NCBI GenBank assembly: GCA_963556195.1
Contig: OY744517.1
Location: forward strand, 89,328,443 to 89,392,442
Origin: Sepiola atlantica
Lineage: Eukaryota > Mollusca > Cephalopoda > Sepiida > Sepiolidae
DNA length: 64,000 nt
Reading direction: 5' to 3'
Below are positions 32,537 through 43,985 of this stretch, one piece after another. The notes under the pieces are model-generated. The model made no database searches. It saw only the letters and a program-made list of their open reading frames with translations, and was not told the DNA's origin. Each line of letters starts with the position of its first letter. Within the stretch, counting starts at the first letter, position 1. Position numbers and translations under genes: made by a program.

Positions 32537-33362
32537 TCCATGATAAATGCCAATATACTGAAATCATATGCCCTTAATAGGGTTAAGATGAAAATTCATA
32601 TACACTAAATGTACAAAAGTAAGGAAATTCCCAAATTTTTACACTTTTATTGTCATTAAAGGTATGCGAGCACAACAGGGCTATGTATTTTACTGGTAGG
32701 AATTTTTCTTCAGCGCACCTCACACACTTCATCCACTCATGCATAGAGATTTATACTGTAGTGATGTGATAATGAAATGGCTTGGTTGATATGTAGTCAT
32801 ACACTTAATGACAATAAAAGTGTAAAACTTTGGGAATTTCCTTGCTTTTGTACATTTAGTGTATATGAATTTTCATCTTAACCCTATTAAGGGCACATGA
32901 TTTCAGTATACTGGCATTTATCATGGAATGTCACTACTTTTGTAAAGGCTATGCCTCAAGACAATGGTAATTTTTACGGTTTTTTTTAATTTTCTGGAAA
33001 ACTAAGGTATATGGTAAAGTGAAATTAAAATGCCATCAACTAGACCCTAGAGCCTCTATCGGTGCCAAAAATCAGCTGAATCCATCAAATAGTTGATGAG
33101 ATACAGGATAGCACACACGTACGTACGTACACACGGATAACACAAAATCACTCCTGACCTTTCTCAATCTCTGGGTTGCCTTGACTAATGATGCTGAAAT
33201 TCTACACACTTATAGAACCTATCAAATGAAAATTTTGTGCAACGTTTTAACTAATTTGGTTTATTGGTTTTTGAGTTATGACTGATCAAAGAAATGAGAT
33301 TTCTAGCATAGGTCGTTTTTGAAGTCTATTAAGGGATAGAGCGCTATCGCGCCTCCCTTGAT
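32537..33362. mobile_element. 0.8-kb fold-back element, copy 2
   Basis: Full-length copy of the 24627-25445 element: both inverted arms, loop, tail with ACGTACGTACGTAC, and terminal hairpin with CCTCCCTTG. It differs from copy 1 at scattered bases only, and is flanked by AT on each side. Confidence 0.9.
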
Positions 33363-34203
33363 CAGACTGTGCTGGCATTCGGAAAAGCTGAAGAAATGCA
33401 AAAGATTATAGGTCATTTGGGTCTTCCATAACTAAAATAAAGTGACACTTTCATAAATTGTAAGAATTCTTCTCTGTATCTACATCGACTTATTTCGTAA
33501 GTATTTTCGAGATTAAAATATTTGATTATTATTCTCATCATTATTTTTCTTCTTTCGTTTTCTAAGATTTTTTTTAAAATATTTTTATTTCTTGTTTACT
33601 TGTTTCAAAATTCTCTTCATCCATTTTAATTCTTTCCACTTCTCATCTGTACTTAAATGCCTAATCTTTTCGATGCCAATGCAAGAAGAGCGAAAAACAA
33701 ACCAAAGAGCAACGAAGATAATTTTGATATTGCATCTTCCAGCCATAAATATTCCCAGGCTTTGAATCAATAGGATGTTTAGGATTAACATTTCTTTTAC
33801 TTATTTATTCATTTCGTTTCATTGATTTACTTATTTATTTGAATACAGGAATAATGAAAATTCTTTAAGACATGCGATTAGATTTAGCATAAATTCAATT
33901 CTTAAAAAAAAAACCCAAGGAAAATAAAGCGGACTCAAAGTAAGAAATCAAAACCACAAAGACCAAAATATAAGCAGGGTAGAATCGTTTTCTTTTGCTT
34001 TTATTTTGTTGTATCTGATACAGAAATAAAATATTCGATCTTTATAAAACGTGTTTAATATTTAACTCTTTTCGAGAAGATCAAAGGATTTGACAGAAAG
34101 GGGAGATAACTGTACAGGCATTCGAAAGTGTAAATTTTTACTTATAGTTTGAGAAAATGCATCAAGTTATCTCATACTAACCTGATTAATTCCACATATA
34201 TGC
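33363..34203. other. AT-rich non-coding DNA
   Basis: Nothing recognised. Confidence 0.5.

Positions 34204-34244
<41 letters not shown>
34204..34244. repeat. (TA)n
   Basis: Directly abuts the following inverted-repeat element. Confidence 0.97.
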
Positions 34245-34245
<1 letters not shown>

Positions 34246-34588
34246 CATAATATAAAATGAAGTAATAAAATAAGGTGCGAATCAAATTTTATTAGAATTC
34301 AATGTTCAAGCAAAGTTAATAAAAAAAATTTAAAAATAAAAAAAAGTATGTTTTTGGGCTGATATATTTGATCTTTTATATACTTTTATGTATTTTTATA
34401 TATATTTTTATATATTTTCAAAGTTTAATTTATTATCTGCAGTAATGTCATTGCGGTAATAGTCCTCTGAGGAGAAGAATTTTCTTTAAAAACTCATGAG
34501 TTACGGACTGTAAGGTACTTTGCTTAAACATTGAATTCTAATAAAATTTGATTCGCACCTTATTTTATTATTTCATTTTATATTATGC
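34245..34588. mobile_element. 344-bp inverted-repeat element with TA flanks
   Basis: Arms of about 72 bp (34245-34316 and 34517-34588) are near-perfect reverse complements, starting GCATAATATAAAATGAAG. TA lies on both sides (34243-34244, 34589-34590), consistent with Tc1/mariner-type or fold-back insertion into TA. No frame inside. Confidence 0.8.
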
Positions 34589-34682
34589 TATTAATGCTCT
34601 ATCCAGTATATTGAGCTTCAGTTTTATCCGAACGTTCACTAATCAAAGATATTAGTTGCCTCTTATATCTTTTGTTGGATTA

Positions 34683-34685
<3 letters not shown>

Positions 34686-34748
<63 letters not shown>
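34686..34748. repeat. (TA)n
   Basis: Thirty-one TA dinucleotides. Confidence 0.98.
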
Positions 34749-34750
<2 letters not shown>

Positions 34751-34858
34751 AATAAACGTACGTATCACAATCGGAACAGGACCGAATTAAGAAGCAGATA
34801 TTGGACAAAAAAAGCACTCAATATCCTACAGAGTAGAGCTATATCAACATTTTAATAT

Positions 34859-34976
34859 AGTTTCACGGTATCACCGGTCATCAAAAGTGTCTCCGACTAG
34901 CATCAATCGAAAAACGGTAATTTTTCGATTAATGATAGTCAGAGACACTTTTGATGATCGGTGATACCGTGAAACT
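34859..34976. repeat. Palindrome with 56-bp arms
   Basis: 34859-34914 pairs with 34921-34976 with a few mismatches around a 6-bp centre. It would form a cruciform or hairpin. It may be a MITE (ends AGTTTCACGGTATCACC). Confidence 0.92.
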
Positions 34977-35104
34977 GCAGTAAAGTGTTAACGCTAAGTA
35001 CATTTTATTATCATTCCTTCTTATATATAAATTAAATGCACAAACATCATTCAAATATTATGTTTCGGAATTTTTAGATGAAGATTGATAATTTGTATTT
35101 ATCC

Positions 35105-35430
35105 TGCAAGGACCTATGGGCGTAACGGATATAAGTGCTAAGTAATAATCAATTCTATGTGACAGTCGAAGTTGAAGGTTCAATCCCCAGTGCGGGTGAT
35201 ACTAAAATACAATTATGAATTACTTAAGACTTCTACCCGATCATGGCTTACGGAACAAGAGCATGCTACCCCCATGGATTAAATAAAGGGTTTTGTTCGA
35301 AATTCAGTCCAGATTGTCGAGTTCGACAAATTTCACTTGGAGAACGTCGGAGGTTATATCGGTCGAAACGTTGTGAGAATAACATCTAAAATGTGAACAA
35401 TAGTCCGAATAATCCAAATAATACGAATCA

Positions 35431-35433
<3 letters not shown>
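35105..35433 (+). mobile_element. tRNA-derived SINE with (TA)n tail
   Basis: A box-like TGGGCGTAACGG (about 35117) and B box GGTTCAATCCC (about 35190) lie roughly 70 bp apart. The body ends with the family block GGTCGAAACGTTGTGAGAAT...AATAATCCAAATAATAC, then (TA)n at 35434-35477. It is the fullest copy of the SINE type also seen at 19.2 and 20.2 kb. tRNA-derived SINEs are documented in octopus, which fits. Confidence 0.75.

Positions 35434-35477
<44 letters not shown>
35434..35477. repeat. (TA)n SINE tail
   Basis: Pure TA run directly after the SINE 3' end. Confidence 0.97.
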
Positions 35478-35481
<4 letters not shown>

Positions 35482-36544
35482 TAATTTTTACGTAACATGA
35501 AAATAAGTTCTCAAAATCGGAACATATCCCAATCAAGATGGCAGAACTTGCACACACAAAGGGTCGATATCCTTTCAGATAAAGCTTTATAATAATAAAT
35601 ATACTAATATAAACCACATTTATTATTGTTATGCATAAATAAATAGATGTTATAGTCATCTATAAACAGAGTATCAAAGCTCTTCAATATGTCTAGACGT
35701 GTCAAGTGTTTTCATGCCAAGATTCGAAAAATCTTATTATATTGATTCTGAATCAAGGACTCTATCCTCTACTCTACCGAAACTTGCCTCGATAGTAAGA
35801 GAGATCTTCGCGCTTATATCATTTTGTTTTACGTATACACTAATGGTTAACAAGAGATCTCTATTCATTATAGAAGAGTAATGCTTTACATAGACTAGAA
35901 ATTGCCATATTACAGATAAATGTACACGCACACACAATTTCTATATGTATATATTTCGAATCTCGGTGTTGATATATTTGCCACGTCTAGCCATACTGAT
36001 GAGTCGCAGCCAACGAAACAGGGTTCTGATGGTGACTATATTTTATATAGATACTAGCAAAAACTACCTTCTTTACAGAAACCAAAGAAATAATTTTCAA
36101 TTGACATTTTAGTAATTTCGAGGAAAACAATAAAATGGTGATTGTCGTAGAATTATTTGATATATTCCGATGTGTAGGAAATTTACTGTGCATGAACAAA
36201 GTCAAATTTTATTTTTTAGAAAAAAAAACAACAAAAAGAATAATTGATATGGTCTTTAAGATATTCAAAGTAGAGTAATTTTATTTTGTTTTAGCATAAA
36301 AATGAAATTGAATTCCCCATTAAAAACTGGTTATATAATGAAATGAATAACATAAGGGTGGAACGGCGATTGGTCAAGTACTCCACTTTTCTATTACTGA
36401 GTAATTCGAAATGGGTACTTTGTACTTTTCGCCTTTATTATAAAAGACTTAATGAATATTAAAGAAAAAGAATCTATTTGTAAGTTATGAAGATTAGGAG
36501 GGTTCAAGTCATCATCATCATCATCACTACAAACAAGAATATTT
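35478..36544. other. Non-coding spacer
   Basis: Nothing recognised; several 60-70-codon chance frames. Confidence 0.45.
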
Positions 36545-36695
36545 TAGCATGTATCTTGTGTGATTAAAATATACAGGAAAAAAGTCATAGAGAAACAAAA
36601 TTGATTAACTCTGCTTTTGTATGTTTTAGTCGACAGAACGACATCTACATCTCAGTGGCAATATACCTTGTGTTGAGGCAAATAAATAGAAAATT
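36545..36695 (+). mobile_element. Repeat G-like piece joined to a LINE B tail
   Basis: 36545-36615 resembles 48930-49010. 36630-36695 carries the LINE B 3' end (ATCTCAGTGGCAATATACC followed by AAATAAATAG). Confidence 0.5.
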
Positions 36696-37356
36696 AGATT
36701 TTGGAACAATTCATTTTAAAATGGGTAAGTCCTAAAATGTTTACCTTAGCGACATCAGATGAATCACTAATCGCCATCTTTTGCTGATCGTACGATCTCG
36801 TTTCTTTATATGTATAGAAGATGATAACGTAGGTACGAACATGAAATGGCTTAGCGTATTATTATATGGATGAGAGAGATGAGGCGGGGGGGGGGAATAG
36901 ATGGAGACTGGCTGTATAATGTAACAGTAACCTACTGAACCAAATCATCGATTATTGAATCAAGATGAATTCAAGCTGAGTCCGACAATGTTTACTATAT
37001 TTTTTATTATTTATCTTGAGAATATTTCATTCATTTACTTTGGATTTACTATTTGTTAGATTACAGAGATGGCAGAATTTATAGTATTTTTTATAAATTT
37101 GAAATCTCCATCATTAAATTGTTCAAGATTTTCTTTTCCCTTATATAATCATCTTCTTATTCAACTCACTTCTTTACTTCCTCTTGTGTTTTTTTATTGC
37201 ATTTGGAATCATTCGAATGTTCAGAGTTAACATTTTTAGCAATACCTAAAATATTTGGTTATTTACTACCAAAACACAATTTCTATAGACAAATGCTTGA
37301 GATGCTATAAAACAAAATAAAGTGATCTTTTTAGAAATTGCAAATTGAATACAAGT
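36696..37356. other. Non-coding spacer
   Basis: Nothing recognised except a G homopolymer at 36884-36893. Confidence 0.45.
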
Positions 37357-37982
37357 TTCTAGTGCAGGGGCGAGCAACCTCTGGCCCCGCGGGCCACATC
37401 CAGCCCGCGAAGGCTTAGCGTCCGGCCCGCCACCCTGCTATGCTTTATTATTGCAATCCAGCCCGCAGACCTCCCAGTAAAACTCATATCATTTTGTGAC
37501 ATAGACGTAAAAGTAGGTTTCAATTAAGATTTACATTGGGATGAAAATGTATAAATATCAGCGAGCGATGATGCATGTATATTTCATTTTTCTTTAACTA
37601 TTAATTTCAAATCCTTGGCCTGAGATAAAAATAGAAAAAGAGAAAAAGAGAGATAAAGAAGAGACGAGGAAAGGGCATGCAACATAGAACTTATGTGAGA
37701 TGTGTCAAAACCAATGCTAGATCAACTTGCTACTTTCCCCGTCATTATTTTTTATGATTCCAAAATGGCTCTTCGTCGGCGTCTTTTATAACATCACATA
37801 CAGAAGTCTCTTGAGAAAAAATATCAGATTTGTAGAGTGTTCAATGCAATTTTTGTACAATTTATTCATGTAAACAAAATATAGTAATTCTGAGATTTCG
37901 TTGTTCACTCCGGCCCGCGATCTCCTTCCAAAAGTCTCATCTGGCCCTCACTCTGAAAAGGTTGTCCGCCCCTGTTCTAGTG
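37357..37982. mobile_element. hAT non-autonomous element with 8-bp target duplication
   Basis: The element (37365-37974, 610 bp) starts CAGGGGCGAGCAACCT and ends AGGTTGTCCGCCCCTG, an imperfect inverted repeat. It is flanked by the identical octamer TTCTAGTG at 37357-37364 and 37975-37982. Eight-base duplications and CAGGGG-type ends define hAT transposons; the GGCCCGCGGGCC-rich subterminal part resembles hAT-Charlie-type ends. Both ends are strikingly G+C-rich in this AT-rich region. The centre has no transposase frame, so it needs an enzyme in trans. Confidence 0.92.
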
Positions 37983-38249
37983 TATATATTGCTGATCGGT
38001 GTGGTATACATATCTTTCCAAATGGTTTTACATAGATAAGTAACAAATATATATATATATAATTCATATGAATCTGCAAGTTTTTCTTTTACTTACTTGA
38101 TCGATTTTATTGGCATTGGTTTTCTTGATTCATTTTAGAATCAAGAACTATGGCAGACATGATGAGACTGAACGTAGATCCAGCAGTGGAAGTGGCTCCT
38201 CCTTGCCTTATTCCTACCATAAAACGGTTGGTTTTTGTCTTGCGTGTAG
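37983..38249. other. Non-coding spacer
   Basis: Short (TA)n at 38048-38060; nothing else. Confidence 0.4.
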
Positions 38250-38531
38250 GTTAAAAATTAAGGAAATGTCGAAATCATAGGCTACTGGTCAGGATCGAAC
38301 TCACGACCTAGAAAAAACAGAACGACTTGTTATTGCACTGCAATAAGCGAATCCAGCTCAATAAGAAAAACATGAACCCACGAATTATCTGTATTCTGAT
38401 TGGTTAACCTTTTTCTTATTGAAGTGGATCTCATTACTGCAGTGCAATAACAAGTTGTTCTGTTTCTTCTAGGTCGTGAGTTCGATCCTCACCAGTAGCC
38501 GATGATTCCGACATTTCCTTAATTTTCAAAC
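38250..38531. mobile_element. Head-to-head SINE pair with tRNA T-arm
   Basis: Two arms of about 120 bp (38250-38369 and 38412-38531) are reverse complements with about 15% mismatch. The right arm holds a canonical tRNA T-arm: stem GTGAG (38476-38480), loop TTCGATC, stem CTCAC (38488-38492), then CAGTAGCC like an acceptor end. The 5' half of a tRNA cannot be folded, so this is a tRNA-derived repeat, not a tRNA gene. Confidence 0.65.
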
Positions 38532-39662
38532 TTTACGCCAGGCAAATATGAACCTTTTTAGGGGGGGGGATAAGGTAAGTCGGGGCAACTTTCGATACAT
38601 GTTCAGGCTAATTACATCGGGGGCAAGAACTCACACGATGGTTTACGTAAAAGTTACCAACATTCCTAGTGAACCGAGTTATCAGTTTGTGTTTGTATGT
38701 ACTTTATCACAACCGTCTCCCACATAGATAAGTAAATTTAAGAGATCCACCTGGATCTGAACTCAGATTAGCTGGTTTCATAGTCAGCGTCGCTATCCTT
38801 GTGCCATAATTATTTTATTATTAATTATTTTATACCAGTCGTGTGGCCTACTCCGAACGACCACCAAAAACTATATCTTGTTCCATACCTCCCAGACTGA
38901 GGCCACCGTCGATGCATGCATCTGTCAATTTGTTGCAGAGACGTAGCATAAACATCAGGTCGAGAAAACGATAGATTTATTGAGTCGCACACCGCTAATC
39001 ACATTACAATTGATTACATAGTTGATTGATTACGTCAAGTGGCGATCGTATCATAGACATAAAGAAAGAGTGAGAGATTATTAAGCATACACTTTTTAGA
39101 TTACACGTGTGTTGCTTTCGGTCACTTCTTTTCAAGACTCAGAGTTATCTTTCTCTTAGCATCCTATGTCCCTCCTATCTAATGTCATTTTCGCATACTT
39201 GTATTATAGACTTCCGTTCTCACGATACTGGATTCCCAGTCTGACCCTCTTTTCTATAACATTTTCGTTCTCATAACCTAACTGCTAATATATGTACTAG
39301 CTAATATATGCACTAGCTAACCCACCTACTCTAATATTTGATACCAATTACACCAAGTTATTTTAATTTGAATAAACAAGAAATTAAATTTTATTGCATT
39401 TTTATTTCTCTATTGGGAAAACGTAAGCATATATAGACTGCAATTTTAATGACGTATACATATGAAAATAGTTTGTATAAGCGATTATGATTCCAGACAG
39501 GATTGATTTCTAAAAGTCGTTCAAAAATGTCAGTTAAAACGATCTCTGGAGTCTAGAAGAAAACATCAGCAAGACGCTTAAATTCCATATCCACTTCTTC
39601 GTTTGTTTTTTCGCCTGTCATTTATTTTATCTATATAATTTTACTTTTTTATTTTGCATTAT
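38532..39662. other. Non-coding spacer
   Basis: Slightly less AT-rich between 38820 and 39000; no feature recognised. TATGTACTAGCTAATATATG is a local near-duplication at 39290. Confidence 0.45.
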
Positions 39663-39663
39663 A

Positions 39664-39716
<53 letters not shown>
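39663..39716. repeat. (TA)n
   Basis: Pure TA run. Confidence 0.98.
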
Positions 39717-39719
<3 letters not shown>

Positions 39720-40136
39720 TCATTGTAAATACGGATTACTGCCTCGTGTGTGTGCAAGGAAGAAGAAGCCAAACTGTCGGACTTGGATTCTGGCAACTTT
39801 AAATAATCGGATCTACTTTGGTTTAAACTTATGCATAAATTATTTTCGGTCTTTGTTTTCGGTCTTTGTTTTAATAGTTTGAGGTATTCTTTAAAGCTTA
39901 TAAGGAGATCACTTCTTTATTGCACAATTGACGCAATACATTCAGTTTACATAAATTAAAATCTCTGTCTCCCTTCAATTCTGTTAAGCTTATTATAATC
40001 CCTTGCAACACAATTGATTAACATTCCAGCGGTTATTACTAACAGAATTTGTGGTTAACATTCTATTGTTTTATTTCTCATCAATTACACAATTTTAATG
40101 TCGCACAATCTACACATAAGTAGTTAAATCGACTCC
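39717..40136. other. Non-coding spacer
   Basis: Nothing recognised. Confidence 0.45.
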
Positions 40137-40245
<109 letters not shown>

Positions 40246-40309
40246 AGTATATCTTTATATATATATTTTTTATGTACAGAATTCACTCCTAATCTAATTA
40301 ACAGATCAT

Positions 40310-40800
40310 TTTGAATTTTGGAACAGAGCTGCTAGGTGTAAGGGGTAATAATGTGGTCTATATTTAGTTTAATTTAGCTTTATGCAAAGCGGGTAGAGGC
40401 CCTTCGTGAAAATTCAGATACCTCCGATTTTTGTGAAAGTTTAACAATCGGTATTAGACATCAATTTACAAACATTACCCACATGTCAGTTTCTTTAAAG
40501 TATTTTAAAGTGTTTATGGGTACAACAATTCAAATATTTCAGATTTGCATTGAATTTGATCGATAGTCATTGGACACCAATTAAGCAAGCTTCTCTGAAT
40601 GTCAATTTCTTAAGACACGTTAAGCTTAAGTCTTAGATTTTAGACATTTTCTAGAATCAAAATCATGTGATGGATTTTTTACTAAAATTGGAATAAGGAT
40701 GTTACACAAAGTTTAGAAGCATTATATCCTGATTTTAATTTTCATAAGAGGACATAAAAGTGGTGCAAAACTGTTCCGTTTGGGGAATTTTACCTCGGAC
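40310..40800 (-). repeat. Dispersed repeat G, copy 2
   Basis: Reverse-strand counterpart of 13453-13890, roughly 70-75% similar by eye. It ends close to a (TA)n run at 40816-40850. Confidence 0.7.
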
Positions 40801-40813
40801 GTGTATTATTCTA

Positions 40814-40815
<2 letters not shown>

Positions 40816-40850
<35 letters not shown>
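40816..40850. repeat. (TA)n
   Basis: Pure TA run next to repeat G. Confidence 0.97.
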
Positions 40851-40851
<1 letters not shown>

Positions 40852-40971
40852 TAGAAAAATACCTGTTCAGGACGGGTAAAATGAACTCCTGAACAGATCA
40901 ATTTTACACTACTTTTACAATATTGTGGGGGCTGATTCATACGTTTCCCAAGGGTATTTGGTGAAAGTTAT

Positions 40972-41058
40972 GCAGTATTGATTTACTCCTCTCCAGGAGT
41001 TAGGCACAAGGCCAGTTTTTATCTTACTCCCACAAGTAAGATGTGACCCAAGGTCGGG
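40972..41058. repeat. 85-bp dispersed segment, copy 1
   Basis: TTGATTTACTCCTCTCCAGG through CCCAAGGTCGGG is nearly identical to 53424-53507. Confidence 0.9.
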
Positions 41059-41309
41059 TCGGGAAAGTGTGGTTTAAAAATTGCCTGGGCAGCCCCGTCG
41101 GCATTCCCCGGTAAGGGCGCCTCAGGCAGTAAGCAATAAACTTACTCCTCCCCAAAGAGGGGAGGCAAAGCCTGGGAAGGTGGACCTCTCAGAACTGCAC
41201 AGGAAAGACCCATTGACCGGCGTAAATCAAGACCCGAAGGCCAAGACAACACCAGTATGGGGTGCAGCATCGATCGGAACAGATACTACACTTTGATCTT
41301 TATGCAGTA
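41059..41309 (+). other. G+C-rich segment with 71-codon frame, unrecognised
   Basis: The frame at 41081-41296 (MPGQPRRHSPVRAPQAVSNK, later KVDLSELHRKDPLTGV) is basic and proline-rich, and its base composition stands out from the surroundings. It lies between a dispersed segment and a LINE end, so it is probably part of a transposon (gag- or ORF1-like), but no domain is recognisable. Confidence 0.35.
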
Positions 41310-41830
41310 GCCCCAACAGAACTTGAACCCAGCAAGCTGAACATGTACTTTTCCTTGGAATCTGAGAGACAATAAGCCTCCCAGATATCTCAGTACTCTC
41401 AATTTTTTTCCAGTAGAGGTGTGAATGGTGCTAGTCCTCCTCGTTCTTTTTATCTTCTCATATACTCCTCGGCCACTTTCTGTCTCTTCTATTTCCAAGC
41501 TATAGGCAATACCTGGGTAGTTTCAGCTCTCTGTTTTTTCTTAATATGCAACATTTTTGCTTTGGGATATGTTGATTTTCAGTGCCATGATTATATTATT
41601 TTAACTTATCTGTGGTTTTTTAGTGTGTTATTTTCTTATGTGGGAAGGTTTTCACATGCTAGTATTGTTCTTAATATACCAGTTGTTTTCATCAGTGCTG
41701 TGGTTTTGTATGGTGTTAAGACTTTTTCTTGTCTTTTTCCAGGTTTTTCAGGATTTTTCTTAGTGTAACTACAATTATTGGTATTGCCATAAGCTTCATT
41801 TATTATATAAATGAAATGTGTCTTTTCTGT
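41310..41830 (-). mobile_element. LINE C 3' end, reverse strand
   Basis: Minus-strand pieces read KILKNLEKDKKK and ALMKTTGILRTILACENLPT, matching KILEKPGEKTRR and TMMKTAVILRKILECGTNP at 22.5 kb. The part nearer 41310 (ERGGLAPFTPLLEKN, then EYXDIWEAYCLSDSK) parallels 22.2 kb. The plus-strand 115-codon frame across it is an antisense shadow. Frame breaks throughout. Confidence 0.65.
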
Positions 41831-42839
41831 CTGTCTAAACTCTAAATATACTAATGGTAAACTTATAAACTAATGGTAAACTTATAAACCTCACATATTC
41901 TGATTCAGTATGACCTCTAGCAGGTTATGGTAACAAAAGTTACTGTAATATACATTCGTTTGGAATTAGCAAAGAAGAAATTAATGACTGTGAAGTCAGA
42001 AAAATATTTCCTCTCATTGAACTAACCAACGGAAATAAGTTTATAATGTTAAAGTTATTTCCCCTAAACTAATTAAAATTTAAAATTAAAGAAATTAAAA
42101 ATAAGGATAAAATTTGTGATATAGGGGATCAGGCCTAAGAGTAAACAGGGGTCACTATTCTTTCACGGGCAACTAGGGCCCATTAGTGTTCTGTACCCCT
42201 TTCAGCTATCTAGTAAATTCCAGATTATTACTATTATTATTAGTTATTAGCTGTTAGTTATTATTATCATTATTGGCTGTATTTTTTATCTTTCGTGACT
42301 ATAAATGTTTTACATTTTTTGTATTCGCTTATAATCAAATCCATAAAACAATAAAACGAAAGTAAAGAAACCATTTTGAATCACGTTTCTGACAGTTTTG
42401 ACATTGAGTGAGTAAACTGTAAAATTTCTTAAGAAAGTTCTTTTCATGTTGTTACTTTAAAATTTCATTTGTGGATTTCCTTGATATAAAATATATTCTT
42501 CCTTTTCGTTTTCTTTTTAAATTACATGACGAGCAGTAATGTGTTAAGGTTTCAGATCGAGAACACATCACCAATACAACGTAAAAACATTCAACTGCAT
42601 ATCTATACTAATGTGATATGTGTCTGGCTGTCTAATAACTACATTTCAGATATTAGACCTAAGAACATGAATTTTGTTGAGAATGATCTCACAGCTCTGC
42701 ACATAGTCCTAAGGGGATCATGGAATTAAATTATTAGCGAAAGGGAGTAGAGATCTTTCATCATTAATCCAGGGGGTAATAATGTTAGAGATTGTTATTT
42801 CGAGTCGATGGGGGTGTAAATCTAAATTTAAAAATAAAA
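41831..42839. other. Non-coding spacer
   Basis: Short duplication (ACTAATGGTAAACTTATAAA) at about 41850-41885; imperfect ATT run near 42225. No gene. Confidence 0.45.
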
Positions 42840-42965
42840 TAATTTATTTTGTTACTAATGAGTCACCACTTATCGAGACTAAAATTCATTCGAGGATAAG
42901 GGATAATGAGATGGATAAGTTGTTAGTTGAATGATGAATAATATTATGAGAGGATTGAAAATGAC
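42840..42965 (-). mobile_element. LINE A 3' untranslated fragment
   Basis: The minus strand reads TTTTCAATCCTCTCATAAT...TTATCCTCGAATG...GGTGACTCATTAGTAAC, the LINE A tail block. Confidence 0.65.
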
Positions 42966-43664
42966 GAATGGCATAAAGAAAATGGGAAGTTCTCGGAAAG
43001 AAACTATGTTCATGGAAATTTCAAATAAACGATATCACAAGTTCAGAAACTCAACTTTATGACTACACACTACACACCTATGATCTTAACTCCGCAACAA
43101 ACAAAGTTAAGAAAAAGAAAGCTACTCCTCTGTTCGAATCCAATGGTTTTTTATTATCAAAGACCCAAGTTGCTTGGTTATGACTAACTCGGGTCAACAT
43201 GAGCATATTTTGAGGTTTACTCAAATCGTTTAATTCTTGATCATGTTTTCCATTTCGGTAGATGGTACAGAGAATTCAAATCCTTTTCTTAATCAGATAC
43301 TATTACCTTCTTCACAACAATCATTTCTTATAAAGCCCCTAGCCCGGATGGGTTGGAATGGGTGACACGACTCCTCCTCGTCCATGATATTTTGTGTTTC
43401 CTATTATATTAAAAGATACAAAATCATACAGATTCTCTGAGCAAATCTAAACTTGGGGGTGGAGGCACTTTACAAGATGAAAACATTTTTATGACTTCAG
43501 TTATATTGCCCAGTTATCACCGTAGAAATATGTTTTAACGATTGGCTTGACAGGTGTCTAAATATTACGAAGTAGGTTTCACATATTAATATAGATATGA
43601 AGTTGAAAGTTTTCTTCATTGTATTGTTAATGTATGTTTCTCTTACTTTGGATGGGTTATCTGT
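42966..43664. other. Non-coding spacer
   Basis: Nothing recognised. Confidence 0.45.
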
Positions 43665-43985
43665 GCTAAAACAATGCTCCAAACTCTTAAATTATTATAT
43701 ACTACAAAATTATATGCAACAAAATTGCTTCAAACGTTCAATTTATGTACTACAAAATCATGTACTACAAAATTTCTTAAAAATTTCAAATTATCTACTA
43801 CGAAATTGCTCCAAATTGCTCCAAATGTTCAAATTTAGTATGTGCTATAAAATTGCCTCAAATTTTCAAATTAGTATGTGCTATAAGATTGCTTCAAATT
43901 TTCAAATTAGTATGTGCTATAAGATTGCCTCAAATTTTCAAATTAGTATATGCTATAAAATTGCGTTAAACTGCCAAATTATTGC
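43665..43985. repeat. 36-bp tandem repeat
   Basis: About four good units of AGTATGTGCTATAAGATTGC + TTCAAATTTTCAAATT at 43837-43985, with older, irregular CTACAAAATT units upstream. The 146-codon frame over it is repeat-driven. Confidence 0.85.

Noticed and set aside
38470..38500. Functional tRNA gene
   Set aside because: Only the T-arm and an acceptor-like 3' end fit; no D-arm, anticodon arm or 5' acceptor strand can be folded.
41421..41768. 115-codon plus-strand hydrophobic frame
   Set aside because: Antisense of the reverse-strand LINE C fragment, whose minus-strand translation matches other LINE C copies.
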